64,000 nt of DNA from Phyllobacterium brassicacearum (GTDB lineage: Bacteria; Pseudomonadota; Alphaproteobacteria; Rhizobiales; Rhizobiaceae): assembly GCF_003010955.1 (NCBI RefSeq), contig NZ_PGGO01000012.1, positions 104,801 to 168,800 of the forward strand. The letters run 5' to 3'. The notes beneath the pieces were generated by a model. The model ran no database searches and had not been told where the DNA came from. It saw only the letters and a program-made list of their open reading frames with translations. The stretch's first letter is position 1. Each line of letters starts with the position of its first letter. A program made the position numbers and the translations under genes. This document shows, one piece after another, positions 8,769-17,777 of the stretch.

Positions 8769-9185
8769 TCAGATACCCCCACCCGCATCAGCTTTTGTCT
8801 CTGGCTCCTCCGTCCCGGCCATCTCGGCAAGCTCCTTGGCCGGGTCGCGTCCGGACAGTTTTTCGAGCGAGCGCGCAATTGAAGCCATCGGCGAGGAGAA
8901 ATCCGGCAGATCGATCAGTGCCAGCAACAGGCCGGCGATCCAGAACAGATGGTTGTGGGTAAAAAGAGAAATCAGGGCAAGTACCGCCACGATTTCCATT
9001 TGCACCTTTTTCCCGTGCGCCATTTGCTCCGGCAGGGCATGCAGACGGAAATAGAAAGTGCCGATGAGCAGGATTGCTACCAAAAGAAAGATGAGGACCG
9101 CGGAGAAAAGCCAATCCGTTTGCCCCGGGGCTATGACAAAGACCGGCAGATGCTCGATCGCCAGCGGATGCATCGTATCGTCCAT
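8769..9185 (-). CDS. Small inner-membrane protein paired with the HlyD-type protein
   Basis: 138 aa with three hydrophobic segments (about residues 25-48, 62-80 and 82-95) and a hydrophilic tail of acidic and alanine-rich sequence. It reads directly into the fusion protein gene with a 2-bp gap. The arrangement parallels the DUF3302/HlyD pair at 5.5 kb, although the two small proteins differ in length and sequence. A site AAAGGGGAA lies 11 bases before the chosen ATG. The function is unknown; it is probably a partner of the fusion protein. Confidence 0.65.
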   Translation of the reverse strand: MDDTMHPLAIEHLPVFVIAPGQTDWLFSAVLIFLLVAILLIGTFYFRLHALPEQMAHGKKVQMEIVAVLALISLFTHNHLFWIAGLLLALIDLPDFSSPMASIARSLEKLSGRDPAKELAEMAGTEEPETKADAGGGI

Positions 9186-9296
9186 TTCTTGCTGTATTCC
9201 CCTTTGTTATTGCCCCCAAACATGCATGTCGTTCGAATTGGAAGGAAGTACGTAACAGTAACTAGGCCGCGTGGACATGGCTGCGGCGGTCATTGT

Positions 9297-10706
9297 TCAC
9301 GGAATGGTAAAGATGCTGATCTCGTCCGAAATGCCTCGGAGCGTGACGTTGTGCGACATCGGCGTCAGCCCGCGCTGCGACAGAAGGTCGGAGGCACGCG
9401 GATCTCCGAGAACGGAACCTGTGGCAAAGATCTCGCGCGCAGTTGCGAGGTGCTGCACACGCGAAGCAATGTTCACAGTCTGTCCGAAATAATCCTGCCG
9501 TTCGTTCAGATTTACGGCGATGCAAGGGCCTTCGTGAATACCGATCTTCAGCAGAAGGTCTTCGCTGCCGCGTTCGTGGTTGAGCTCGCGCATGGCTTCG
9601 CGCATCCGCATCGCCGCGACAACAGCCCGATCGGGCGTCGGGAAGGTGGCCATCACCGCATCGCCGATCGTTTTCACGACAGCACCTGCCTCGGTTCCCA
9701 CGATCTCGTGGAGGATACGGAAATGGGTTCTCACGAGGTCGAACGCTGCAAGGTCCCCTACCCGTTCATAAAGTGCCGTCGAGCCCCGAAGGTCGGTGAA
9801 CAGGAAGGTGAGGCTTGTGATCTTCAACCGCTGGTCCACGTCGATCGTGTCGGTGTGGTAAAGATCCCGGAACGTCTGGTTGGATAGCAGGCGCTTGGCC
9901 GTCAGGAATGGCCGGCGGCGGCCGAGCAGCTCGTGCAGCGCGTCATTAGCCAGGCACACAGACGGCAATGTACGCACCTCGGCATGGTTTTCCACCTGAA
10001 TGCGCAGCGGACCCGGACGCAAATTGACGGTCTCGCTATGCCGATGCGAACGATCAAACACGAGCGAAAGATTCTGACGCTCCTTGGTCGGTTCACCCTT
10101 CACGTCCAAAAATTGCGCTGCATGCGTTACCGGTTCAAAGACGATGACGAATGCCTCCGGCAGTTGCAGCGATATGACGGCCTTCTCCCCGGGTGGCAGT
10201 TCCAGGGCTTCCATGACGAACTCGTCGACCTTCGCCTCGAAATTCTCTTCCGGAAGCTCGATGCCCGATCCCCAGTACATCTGGCGGAAATATTCGAGCG
10301 GCGGCAGCTGATGCGGATTATGAGCCTCGATATGACGTATGCGCGGGTTCACCGTGAACGTCACCTCGACCATCTCATCGAGGGTCGGCTCATAGCCCGC
10401 GGCGCAGAGCGCACAGGTGTATTCGTCGCTCTGTACCGTCTTCAATGAGGTGTTGGCGTCCAGCACCCCGCCGCAACCGGGACAGAGGACGTTCCACGAC
10501 AAATCGAACAGGCCAAGGCGCGATGCATGCAGGAAGGCGCTGATGGTCTGTTCTTCGTCGAGACCTTCACTGGCGGCAAAGGCCAGTGCATTGACACGAC
10601 TGAGCTTACGGTCTGGCGCGTCCCGGACGAGCCGTTCAAGGGCATCGACGACGTTTGCCGGTGCCGACTGGAGGAGGATGGCGAATAAAGGCTGGGCTTC
10701 ACTCAT
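9297..10706 (-). CDS. Class III adenylate/guanylate cyclase with DUF5939 zinc-ribbon N-terminal region
   Basis: 469 aa. The N-terminal half has a winged-helix-like start and a zinc-ribbon pattern (CPGCGG near residue 95 and CALC some 20 residues later), as in DUF5939-type cyclases. The C-terminal catalytic domain, from about 290, holds FTDLRGST (first metal Asp), VVKTIGDAVMATF (substrate Lys, second metal Asp) and GQTVNIASRV (transition-state Asn/Arg). All key residues are present, so it should be active. It is cytosolic with no membrane helix. It is the first of three class III cyclases within 16.5 kb. Confidence 0.85.
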   Translation of the reverse strand: MSEAQPLFAILLQSAPANVVDALERLVRDAPDRKLSRVNALAFAASEGLDEEQTISAFLHASRLGLFDLSWNVLCPGCGGVLDANTSLKTVQSDEYTCALCAAGYEPTLDEMVEVTFTVNPRIRHIEAHNPHQLPPLEYFRQMYWGSGIELPEENFEAKVDEFVMEALELPPGEKAVISLQLPEAFVIVFEPVTHAAQFLDVKGEPTKERQNLSLVFDRSHRHSETVNLRPGPLRIQVENHAEVRTLPSVCLANDALHELLGRRRPFLTAKRLLSNQTFRDLYHTDTIDVDQRLKITSLTFLFTDLRGSTALYERVGDLAAFDLVRTHFRILHEIVGTEAGAVVKTIGDAVMATFPTPDRAVVAAMRMREAMRELNHERGSEDLLLKIGIHEGPCIAVNLNERQDYFGQTVNIASRVQHLATAREIFATGSVLGDPRASDLLSQRGLTPMSHNVTLRGISDEISIFTIP

Positions 10707-10754
10707 GCACGTATTTTACACTGAATCCCGCTCACGGACAGCGGATTCATCGGC

Positions 10755-11471
10755 CTAGAAGGTAACCCGTGTGACTATCTTCGCGCGACGCTGTGGTGCA
10801 ACCGCGGGGGTCGTCTCCGGAGGGAGGCGGAAACTGCGTCTGGCAATCTGGCGCGAGGAGCCAGGGATCGCCGCTTCGGCGGCCGCAACATCATCAGGTT
10901 TGACAACCAGTGCCTTGCAGGCGCCGCGCTCATCCCAGAGCCGCTTGGCGATGGCGCTATCAACAGCGGTGGTGATGGCGCTGCCCGCAAGATCGTTGGG
11001 CTGCACACGTTCGTCCGCGATCAGCCCTTGAATCGCCTCCCCTAAAATCTCGGCAGAATCCTTGAATGTCACGTCACGCACCTGATCGAACCGAGTGTTG
11101 GTTTCGCCATCGACGATGCAGTGCCGCGCGGTGAATATCCAGTCATGAATCATGTAGGCCGGTGCATATCCCCACGGCGACAATCCCTTGAACACCTGCG
11201 CGATCTTGGGAATGGAACCGCCATCCGTGTACATCAGGCCCGGTCGGATGACAGCGCCTGGGTTACCAGGGTTGGAACGCCGGAATATCAGCGGATCTTC
11301 CGGGTCTGGTACAAACAGGAAATTGCCATCGCCGCTCGGTCCGCCTTCATCGACCCACATGACGAACAGGCTGCCGCTGAAGGTTCCGGGAGGAAGTTTG
11401 GAATAGTCGACGGATGCGCAAGCGCTCAGCGCCATGCACAGTCCCAGCCAGACAATGAGCCGAATGACCAT
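10755..11471 (-). CDS. DUF1353-family lipoprotein
   Basis: 238 aa with a lipoprotein signal (MVIRLIVWLGLCMALSAC; lipobox LSAC at about 15-18). The central part (LMYTDGGSIPKIAQVF, then YAPAYMIHDWIF) matches the DUF1353 family, whose D-G-S-x-P and HD motifs suggest a phage-lysis or peptidase-related fold of unknown activity. The C-terminal 60 residues are Ala/Pro/Arg-rich. AGGGG lies upstream of the start. It is divergent from the polyphosphate kinase gene, with 200 bp between them. Confidence 0.65.
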   Translation of the reverse strand: MVIRLIVWLGLCMALSACASVDYSKLPPGTFSGSLFVMWVDEGGPSGDGNFLFVPDPEDPLIFRRSNPGNPGAVIRPGLMYTDGGSIPKIAQVFKGLSPWGYAPAYMIHDWIFTARHCIVDGETNTRFDQVRDVTFKDSAEILGEAIQGLIADERVQPNDLAGSAITTAVDSAIAKRLWDERGACKALVVKPDDVAAAEAAIPGSSRQIARRSFRLPPETTPAVAPQRRAKIVTRVTF

Positions 11472-11671
11472 AGGCTGCCCCTGTTCCCCGCAACTTCAGC
11501 CGTTCTCACGTAACCAGATGATCATCGGCTTTTCAACGGGAATGATTTACCGGGTTTTGCCGGCTAGATTTCAACTTCAAATTTCTTTCATGCGGTTATG
11601 GCATAAGCGGTCTGTGAGTAGCATGATGCGGCAGCCCAGGGGGCGTGACGCGCGGATGTCGGAGGGACGAT

Positions 11672-12592
11672 ATGCACAATTCAGAAGACAAGGTCGAAAG
11701 GCCTGACTGGCTTGAGGCCGAACTGGCCGATACGCTGGATGAAGACTACGAACTCGAACTCTCCGAGCCAGCGCTTTCCGAGGAGATCCGCAAGATCTAT
11801 CGCAAGTCCCATCCGCCTTCAATTCCGCGGATAGACTACTTCCGCGCGCTGCTTGCGCTGCAGGCCGAACTGATCAAGCTGCAGGACTGGGTCGCCTACC
11901 AAAAGGAGAAGGTCGTCGTGATCTTCGAAGGACGCGACTCTGCGGGCAAGGGCGGCGTGATCAAGCGCATTACCCAGCGGCTGAACCCGCGTATCGCGCG
12001 CGTGGTGGCACTCCCTGCCCCTTCGGATCGCGAGAAGACGCAGTGGTACTTCCAGCGCTATGTGCCGCATCTGCCGGCGGGTGGTGAGATCGTGCTCTTC
12101 GACCGTTCCTGGTACAACCGCTCCGGTGTCGAGCGCGTCATGGGCTTCGCTACGGAAGACCAGGTGAAGCAATTCTTCCACGACGTCCCAGAATTCGAAC
12201 GCATGCTCGTGCGCTCCGGTGTCCGGCTGGTCAAGTACTGGTTCTCGATCACCGACGAGGAACAGCAGATGCGGTTCCTCATGCGCATCCATGATCCGTT
12301 GAAGCAGTGGAAGCTGTCGCCGATGGACCTGCAATCGCGCGTACGCTGGGAGAACTACACCAAGGCCAAGGAAGAGACGTTTGCCCGCACGAACATTCCC
12401 GAAGCGCCGTGGTATATTGTCGAGGGCAATGACAAGAAGCGAGCCCGCCTCAATTGCATCGATCATCTGCTGACGCAGATACCGTATGAGGATGTGCCGC
12501 ACGAGGAAATCACCCTGCCCGACCGGGTGTTCAATCCCGACTACGAGCGCAAGGTTCTGCCTCCGGAACTCTACGTGCCATCGAAATACTGA
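11672..12592 (+). CDS. ppk2: Polyphosphate kinase 2 family protein
   Basis: 306 aa. The PPK2 domain has a Walker A GRDSAGKGG at residues 87-95, Walker B FDRSWYNR at 143-150, and the lid region with arginine-rich sequence. PPK2 enzymes transfer phosphate between polyphosphate and nucleoside di- or monophosphates. The one-domain form with this motif set is the common rhizobial class I type, usually favouring ADP or GDP phosphorylation. The first 45 residues are acidic. The start follows GGAGGGA seven bases upstream; an earlier in-frame ATG at 11645 has no site. It is probably a stress-energy gene beside xth. Confidence 0.9.
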   Translation: MHNSEDKVERPDWLEAELADTLDEDYELELSEPALSEEIRKIYRKSHPPSIPRIDYFRALLALQAELIKLQDWVAYQKEKVVVIFEGRDSAGKGGVIKRITQRLNPRIARVVALPAPSDREKTQWYFQRYVPHLPAGGEIVLFDRSWYNRSGVERVMGFATEDQVKQFFHDVPEFERMLVRSGVRLVKYWFSITDEEQQMRFLMRIHDPLKQWKLSPMDLQSRVRWENYTKAKEETFARTNIPEAPWYIVEGNDKKRARLNCIDHLLTQIPYEDVPHEEITLPDRVFNPDYERKVLPPELYVPSKY

Positions 12593-12675
12593 CGGGCGCT
12601 TAAGGTTGCGCCTAGCTAGCTGCGACGGCGATGCAGGGCGATCACCTGCATCGCAAGCTCAAAAAATTGCCTGCC

Positions 12676-12700
12676 GGAACCGAGCCGGAATGCTATCGTT
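12676..12700 (+). promoter_or_regulatory. EcfG-type (general stress) promoter of xth
   Basis: GGAAC (12676-12680), a 16-base spacer, then CGTT (12697-12700). This is the consensus recognised by the EcfG/RpoE2 general stress sigma factors of alphaproteobacteria. The predicted start is near 12707, about 38 bases before the GTG of the exonuclease gene. Confidence 0.65.
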
Positions 12701-12744
12701 TTGTCTCGTCCAGAGCATCTCGACCGGCCGAAAAGGGGCTGCTG

Positions 12745-13515
12745 GTGAAAATAGCGACCTACAACATCAACAACATCAACAAGCGCCTTGAGAATTTGCT
12801 GCACTGGCTCGAAGCCACGGAACCCGATGTCGTCTGCCTGCAGGAGCTTAAATGTACCGACGCGATGTTTCCTTCGCGGGAATTGCGCTCGATCGGCTAC
12901 GAAGCGGTCTGGAAGGGTCAGAAATCGTGGAATGGCGTGGCCATCCTCGCCAGGGAACGGGAGCCAGTGCTGACGCGCGACAGTCTGCCCGGCGATCCCG
13001 ATGACAGCCAAAGCCGCTATATCGAGGCTGCGGTCAACGGCGTGCTCATTGCCTCGATTTATCTGCCCAACGGCAATCCGCAGCCGGGTCCGAAGTTCGA
13101 TTACAAGCTCGACTGGTTCAAGCGGCTGGCGGTACACGCGGCCGATCTGTGGAGCATGGACGTCCCTGTCGTGCTCGCGGGCGATCTGAATGTCGTTCCG
13201 ACCGATTTCGACATCTACAATACACGCTCATGGATGGATAATGCGTTGCTCCAACCGGAGAGCCGGGCGACATTTCGGCAGCTCTTGCAGCAGGGCTGGA
13301 CCGATGCGGTGCGCGAGCTGCACCCGGAAGAGCCAATGTTCTCGTTCTGGCACTATATGAGAAACGCTTGGGAAAGGGATGCGGGATTGCGGCTCGATGT
13401 TCTTCTTCTCAGCAAGTCCGTCTCGAAACGATTGCGGGCCGCGGGTGTCGACCGGACCGAGCGCGCGCGCCCGAACGCAAGCGACCACGCGCCGACATGG
13501 GTGGAATTGAAGTAG
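12745..13515 (+). CDS. xth: Exodeoxyribonuclease III / AP endonuclease family
   Basis: 256 aa from GTG 12745, preceded by AAGGGG. The start KIATYNINNINKRLENLLHWL is the classical N-terminus of the ExoIII family. Catalytic signatures are LQELK (metal Glu), SIYLPNGNP, the GDLNVVP Asp-Asn pair and the C-terminal SDHAPTWVEL with the catalytic Asp-His. The enzyme removes 3' blocks and cuts at abasic sites. Upstream in-frame codons back to 12631 would give an unrelated extension overlapping the promoter, so the GTG start is preferred. The EcfG promoter implies induction in general stress and stationary phase. Confidence 0.9.
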   Translation: MKIATYNINNINKRLENLLHWLEATEPDVVCLQELKCTDAMFPSRELRSIGYEAVWKGQKSWNGVAILAREREPVLTRDSLPGDPDDSQSRYIEAAVNGVLIASIYLPNGNPQPGPKFDYKLDWFKRLAVHAADLWSMDVPVVLAGDLNVVPTDFDIYNTRSWMDNALLQPESRATFRQLLQQGWTDAVRELHPEEPMFSFWHYMRNAWERDAGLRLDVLLLSKSVSKRLRAAGVDRTERARPNASDHAPTWVELK

Positions 13516-13542
13516 GCCGCACCGGATACGGAGGCAATACGC

Positions 13543-14430
13543 ATGGCCAAATCTCGTTTCACGATCATCGAAGCTCCGTCGGTGCTGGGTCTTTTCCCGA
13601 AAGGCGTCGAGACGCTCCCCGACGCGTTGCTCGGCGCTGGCCTTGCCGAACATCTGAATGCACTGCGTGCCGGACGTCTGGAACCGCCGCCCAATGATGG
13701 GCATCGCGATCCGGAGACGCTGGTGCTCAATCCACTGGGTATACGCGACCATTCCATCAGACTTGCAGATGAAGTCGGACGGGTGCTCGATGCCGGCGAA
13801 TTTCCGATTGTGCTCGGCGGCGACTGTTCCATCATGCTTGGCTGCTTGCTCGCGCTCCGGCGCCGCGAACGCCACTGCTTGCTGTTCCTCGATGGTCATG
13901 CCGACTTCTATCAGCCCGAGGCCGAACCGAATGGCGAGGTGGCATCGATGGAGCTCGCGCTCGCCACGGGACGCGGACCCGCTGTGCTGACCGACCTCGA
14001 GGGAAAGCGGCCGCTGGTACGAGACGAGGATGTCGTGGCATTTGGGCGCCGCGACACCGAGGAGGCGGAAGAGCACGGCAGCCGGAGGATCGAGGATACA
14101 ACAATCGAAATGATCGATCTCGCGGCCGTGCGCAGACATGGTGCGATCGACACGGCCAACCGGGCGATCGCCCACCTGACCCGGCCTGGCATCGCGGGTT
14201 TTTGGATTCATCTCGATGCCGATGTGCTTGATGACGCCATCATGCCGGCGGTGGATTACCGCATGCCGGATGGCCTGTCATGGGACGAATTGGCGATGGT
14301 GCTTCGAACAGCGATTGCGTCGGGCGAGGTCGCCGGCCTTGACGTCACGATCTTCAATCCGAAACTTGATGCCGACGGTTCGATCGCCCGGGCGTTCGCC
14401 GACACGCTGGTTGCGGGGTTGCGGGCATAA
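13543..14430 (+). CDS. Arginase/agmatinase-family ureohydrolase
   Basis: 295 aa. Mn-binding motifs of the ureohydrolase fold are visible: GGDCS near 92, FLDGHADFY near 115 and HLDADVLD near 225. The start has GGAGG nine bases upstream, and the gene follows xth by 27 bases, so it may be co-transcribed. It is clearly different from the speB-type agmatinase at 31.4 kb. The substrate could be arginine, agmatine, formiminoglutamate or another guanidino compound; the sequence does not decide. Confidence 0.8.
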   Translation: MAKSRFTIIEAPSVLGLFPKGVETLPDALLGAGLAEHLNALRAGRLEPPPNDGHRDPETLVLNPLGIRDHSIRLADEVGRVLDAGEFPIVLGGDCSIMLGCLLALRRRERHCLLFLDGHADFYQPEAEPNGEVASMELALATGRGPAVLTDLEGKRPLVRDEDVVAFGRRDTEEAEEHGSRRIEDTTIEMIDLAAVRRHGAIDTANRAIAHLTRPGIAGFWIHLDADVLDDAIMPAVDYRMPDGLSWDELAMVLRTAIASGEVAGLDVTIFNPKLDADGSIARAFADTLVAGLRA

Positions 14431-14522
14431 GATCAAGGCGTAAACACCTTGCCATTCTCCGTCAAATGACTTGATTGGACAGCGGCAAGCCGAGGTGCGA
14501 AGATCGCCTGCAACAGCATTTG

Positions 14523-14547
14523 GGGACCACTGCACATACACTCCGTT
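14523..14547 (+). promoter_or_regulatory. Possible EcfG-type promoter of the methanethiol oxidase gene
   Basis: GGGAC (one mismatch to GGAAC), a 16-base spacer and CGTT. The predicted start is about 15 bases before the ATG at 14569, just leaving room for its AGGAG site. The imperfect -35 makes this weaker than the xth and 46.2-kb sites. Confidence 0.4.
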
Positions 14548-14568
14548 ACCAATCAACAGGAGAGTTTC

Positions 14569-15963
14569 ATGGCAACCTGGCAACCTGATCCATCATTCTA
14601 TCCATCGCCGAGAATGGCCGCCAAGGCGCCGGAAGAAAAGCTGGCCTACGTGGCCGCCTTCGACCCGGACCGCAAAAAACCCGATGCCATCGCAGTGGTC
14701 GATGTCGACCCCAAATCCTCAACCTATTCCCGCATCGTTAGCCAGGTCGATATGCCAAATGTGGGCGACGAGCTGCACCATTTTGGCTGGAACGCATGTT
14801 CGTCATGCCTTTGCCCCAACGCACCCCATCCGCACATGGAGCGGCGCTATCTTGTCGTACCTGGGCTGCGGTCATCACGGCTGCACATCATCGATACGAA
14901 GCCGGACCCGAGAAATCCGCAAATCGTGAAGGTCATCGAGCCGGAGGAGATCGCCGAAAAGGCCGGTTATTCTCGTTTGCACACCATCCATTGCGGCCCT
15001 GAGGGCATATATGTGAACGCGCTCGGTAACACCGAAGGCAAGGCGCCGGGCGGCATATTCCTGCTTGATGCGCAAAGCTTCAATGTGCTCGGTCAATGGG
15101 AGATGGATCGCGGCCCGCAGAAGCTCGCCTATGATTTCTGGTGGCATCTAGGCCACGACACCATGGTGACGAGCGAGTGGGGCACCCCCGACACGTTCGA
15201 GAATGGGCTCGTTCCGGAGATTTTGCTGGGGAGCAAATACGGACGCAGGCTGCACTTCTGGGATCTCCACAAGCGCAAGCACCTGCAGGAGATCGACTTT
15301 GGTGAAGAGCATCAACTCGTGTTCGAGTTGCGGCCCGCACATAATCCGACCAAGGCCTATGGCTTCGTCGGCTGTGTCATCAGCCTCAAGGATCTGTCGT
15401 CATCGATCTGGACCTGGTATCGCGACGGCAATAAATGGGCAGTGAAAAAGGTCATCGAGATTCCGGCCGAACCAGCCGATCCAGGCCTCTTACCGCCGGT
15501 GCTCCAAGGCTTCAAGGCGGTTGCGCCGCTTGTCACCGACATCGACCTGTCGATGGATGACCGGTTCCTCTACGTTTCCTGCTGGGGCACCGGCGACATG
15601 ATCCAATATGATGTGTCCGACCCCTTCAGTCCCAAGGAAACCGGCAGAGTGCGCATTGGCGGCATTGTATCCCGGGCAACGCATCCCAAGGCGGCCAATG
15701 GCGCGCTCAATGGCGGTCCGCAAATGGTCGAAATCAGCCGGGACGGCAAGCGGGTTTACTTCACCAACTCGCTCTACGGTCCGATCGACCCGCAATTCTA
15801 TCCCGAGGGTATCGATGGCTGGATGGTGAAGCTGGATGTCGGTGCGAACGGCGGCATCACGTTCGACGAGAATTTCTTCGTCGACTGGCCAAAGGGTCAC
15901 CGCCCGCATCAGGTGCGTCTGGAGGGAGGCGATTGTTCGTCCGATTCCTACTGCTATCCATGA
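14569..15963 (+). CDS. mtoX: Methanethiol oxidase / selenium-binding protein 56 family
   Basis: 464 aa, the usual SBP56 length. Diagnostic parts are the conserved HHFGWNACSSCLC near residue 79, the RLHTIHCGP histidines, WEMDRGPQKLAYDFWWH, HPKAANGALNGGPQM, and the closing CSSDSYCYP. The family is a beta-propeller; bacterial members oxidise methanethiol to formaldehyde, H2S and H2O2 with copper. In Hyphomicrobium the gene is accompanied by SCO1/SenC and MauG-like genes. Neither is seen here; a six-helix membrane protein follows instead. No signal peptide is visible. Confidence 0.9.
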   Translation: MATWQPDPSFYPSPRMAAKAPEEKLAYVAAFDPDRKKPDAIAVVDVDPKSSTYSRIVSQVDMPNVGDELHHFGWNACSSCLCPNAPHPHMERRYLVVPGLRSSRLHIIDTKPDPRNPQIVKVIEPEEIAEKAGYSRLHTIHCGPEGIYVNALGNTEGKAPGGIFLLDAQSFNVLGQWEMDRGPQKLAYDFWWHLGHDTMVTSEWGTPDTFENGLVPEILLGSKYGRRLHFWDLHKRKHLQEIDFGEEHQLVFELRPAHNPTKAYGFVGCVISLKDLSSSIWTWYRDGNKWAVKKVIEIPAEPADPGLLPPVLQGFKAVAPLVTDIDLSMDDRFLYVSCWGTGDMIQYDVSDPFSPKETGRVRIGGIVSRATHPKAANGALNGGPQMVEISRDGKRVYFTNSLYGPIDPQFYPEGIDGWMVKLDVGANGGITFDENFFVDWPKGHRPHQVRLEGGDCSSDSYCYP

Positions 15964-16003
15964 TGACCGTATCCACATTGAATAACCCGGCAGGATGAAT
16001 CTC

Positions 16004-16621
16004 ATGTCTCCCTGGCTGGTCCTTGCTGGCCTTGGCGCATTTCACGGCCTCAATCCCGCTATGGGCTGGCTATTTGCGGTTGCGCTGGGTCTGCATCGAA
16101 ACAGTCAAAGGACCGTCGTGCTCTCCCTGATCCCCATCGCCCTCGGGCACGCGGTCTCGATTGCGGTCATTGCCCTCGCCGTCGTATTGCTCGGACTGGT
16201 TGTCGATCAACGCATCCTCGAAATCGCCGCCGGTATCATACTCCTGGGGTGGGCCGCCTACTACGCCGCCTATGGCCATCGTCACCGCGTCCGGATAGGC
16301 ATGACGACAGGCATGTTGGGGCTCGGATTCTGGTCGTTCCTGATGGCGACGGCGCATGGCGCGGGGCTCATGCTGGTGCCGGTCGTGATACCCCTCTGCC
16401 TTGCGGCAAGTCCGGCGAATGAGTTGACGGCGGCGGGTTCGCTGCCGATAGCGCTGGCAGCGATCGGGACGCACATGGCCGCCATGCTTGCTGTGATCCT
16501 GGTGATTGCGGTCTCGGTCTATGGGTGGCTGGGGCTTGGGTACCTGCGGCGAGGATGGATCAATTTCGATCTCATCTGGATCATAGCGCTCATAATCACC
16601 GGCGTAGTGCTGATTGCCTGA
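16004..16621 (+). CDS. Six-helix integral membrane protein downstream of mtoX
   Basis: 205 aa, nearly all hydrophobic, with about six helices. The first holds AFHGLNPAMGW; His-rich or polar residues also occur in YGHRHRVR, ATAHGAG and GTHMAAM. The start is placed at 16004, where AGGA lies eight bases upstream; the ATG at 15995 abuts it. It follows mtoX by 40 bases and is probably co-transcribed. The histidines recall metal transporters of the RcnA/UreH type, but the match is not firm. A role in supplying copper to the methanethiol oxidase is a guess from position. Confidence 0.65.
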   Translation: MSPWLVLAGLGAFHGLNPAMGWLFAVALGLHRNSQRTVVLSLIPIALGHAVSIAVIALAVVLLGLVVDQRILEIAAGIILLGWAAYYAAYGHRHRVRIGMTTGMLGLGFWSFLMATAHGAGLMLVPVVIPLCLAASPANELTAAGSLPIALAAIGTHMAAMLAVILVIAVSVYGWLGLGYLRRGWINFDLIWIIALIITGVVLIA

Positions 16622-16744
16622 CACCAAACTGTTGGCTCGCAAGCACCTTAAAGCCCTCATGAAAACGGCTGGTTCTACTAACCAATTTGTATGAAGGGAC
16701 CATTGCGCCACCACGTGATAAAGTGCACGGTTTAGGAGGGTGTC

Positions 16745-17731
16745 ATGTGGGGTTTGCGTAGCGCCGTTGTGGCGGCGCTGAGTATCACAGTTTGCAATCC
16801 AATGCCAACGATGGCGGCCGAGCCGGTCGGCGAAGCCCTGCTGATCAAGACCGAAGTCAGGGGTGACAGAGGTCCGCTCGCGGTCAAGGACAAGGTTCAT
16901 GCCGACGAGCGCATCAAAACATCCCAATCGGGATTAGGTCAGTTCATCTTTCGGGATGGCACCAAGCTTGCGGTGGGATGGGGTTCATCCGTGACCATCG
17001 ACAAGTTCGTTTACGATGACAACTCGTCGATAAAGCGGCTCTCGATCAAGGCGGCAAAGGGAACGTTTCGCTGGATCAGCGGAAACTCGAAGTCCAGTGC
17101 CTATGAGATACTGACACCGGCGGGAACGATCGGCGTGCGCGGCACTGCATTTGATGTTTCAATCAGACCAGACGGGACTACTGCCGTGGTGCTGTTGAGC
17201 GGCAGAGTATCGTTCTGCGGCGCGGGTGGTTGCAAGCAACTGACGCGGAGATGCGACTGTGTGGTAGCAAAACCAGGCGGCGCCGTATCGGATCCGCGAA
17301 AGGTCAGTCGAGATATTCTCAGGACGCTCGGCAGCCAGCGGTCGCTGCCGTTTCTCTCCGGCACCCAACAACTTTCGGGAGGATTGGGGAATGTCGGCGT
17401 CGGAGGCTGCGGCCTCGCATCTGTCGAAATCCAGAAGGATCGACCTCCCCAGCGCGCCGCCCCGCCAGAACGTGCTGCTCCTCCAGCTCCACCGGACCGG
17501 CCAGCACCGACGGACCGGCCAGCACCGCCGGACCAGCCTGCACCACAGGCTGCGCCACAGGCCGCACGCACCCCGCAGGCGGCACCTACCCCGCAGGCGG
17601 CACCTCCGGAGAAGCCGCAAAAGCCGCATAAGGATAACAGCCGGCACCATAGGGGGCACTGGGACACGGACCATGGCCGTCACGACACGGACCGCCATGA
17701 CCGGGGACGCCACACCGGGGGTGACAAATGA
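16745..17731 (+). CDS. Periplasmic FecR-domain protein with proline-rich tail
   Basis: 328 aa with a signal peptide (ends near PTMAAEP, about residue 24). The FecR domain spans about 40-150: VKDKVHADERIKTSQSG, FRDGTKLAVGWGSSV, and the signature ILTPAGTIGVRGTAFDV. A cysteine-containing stretch (FCGAGGCK, RRCDC) follows, then some 80 residues of Pro/Ala repeats (PDRPAP, PQAAPT) and a His/Asp/Arg-rich end. Here FecR is not next to an ECF sigma factor; it is convergent, 46 bp apart, with a CHASE2 cyclase. AGGAGG precedes the ATG. It is probably an envelope sensor or ligand for that cyclase. Confidence 0.8.
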   Translation: MWGLRSAVVAALSITVCNPMPTMAAEPVGEALLIKTEVRGDRGPLAVKDKVHADERIKTSQSGLGQFIFRDGTKLAVGWGSSVTIDKFVYDDNSSIKRLSIKAAKGTFRWISGNSKSSAYEILTPAGTIGVRGTAFDVSIRPDGTTAVVLLSGRVSFCGAGGCKQLTRRCDCVVAKPGGAVSDPRKVSRDILRTLGSQRSLPFLSGTQQLSGGLGNVGVGGCGLASVEIQKDRPPQRAAPPERAAPPAPPDRPAPTDRPAPPDQPAPQAAPQAARTPQAAPTPQAAPPEKPQKPHKDNSRHHRGHWDTDHGRHDTDRHDRGRHTGGDK

Positions 17732-17777
17732 TGAGAAGCTTTTCCTCGTCGCGATGACCGATAAAAAACCCGGTTGG

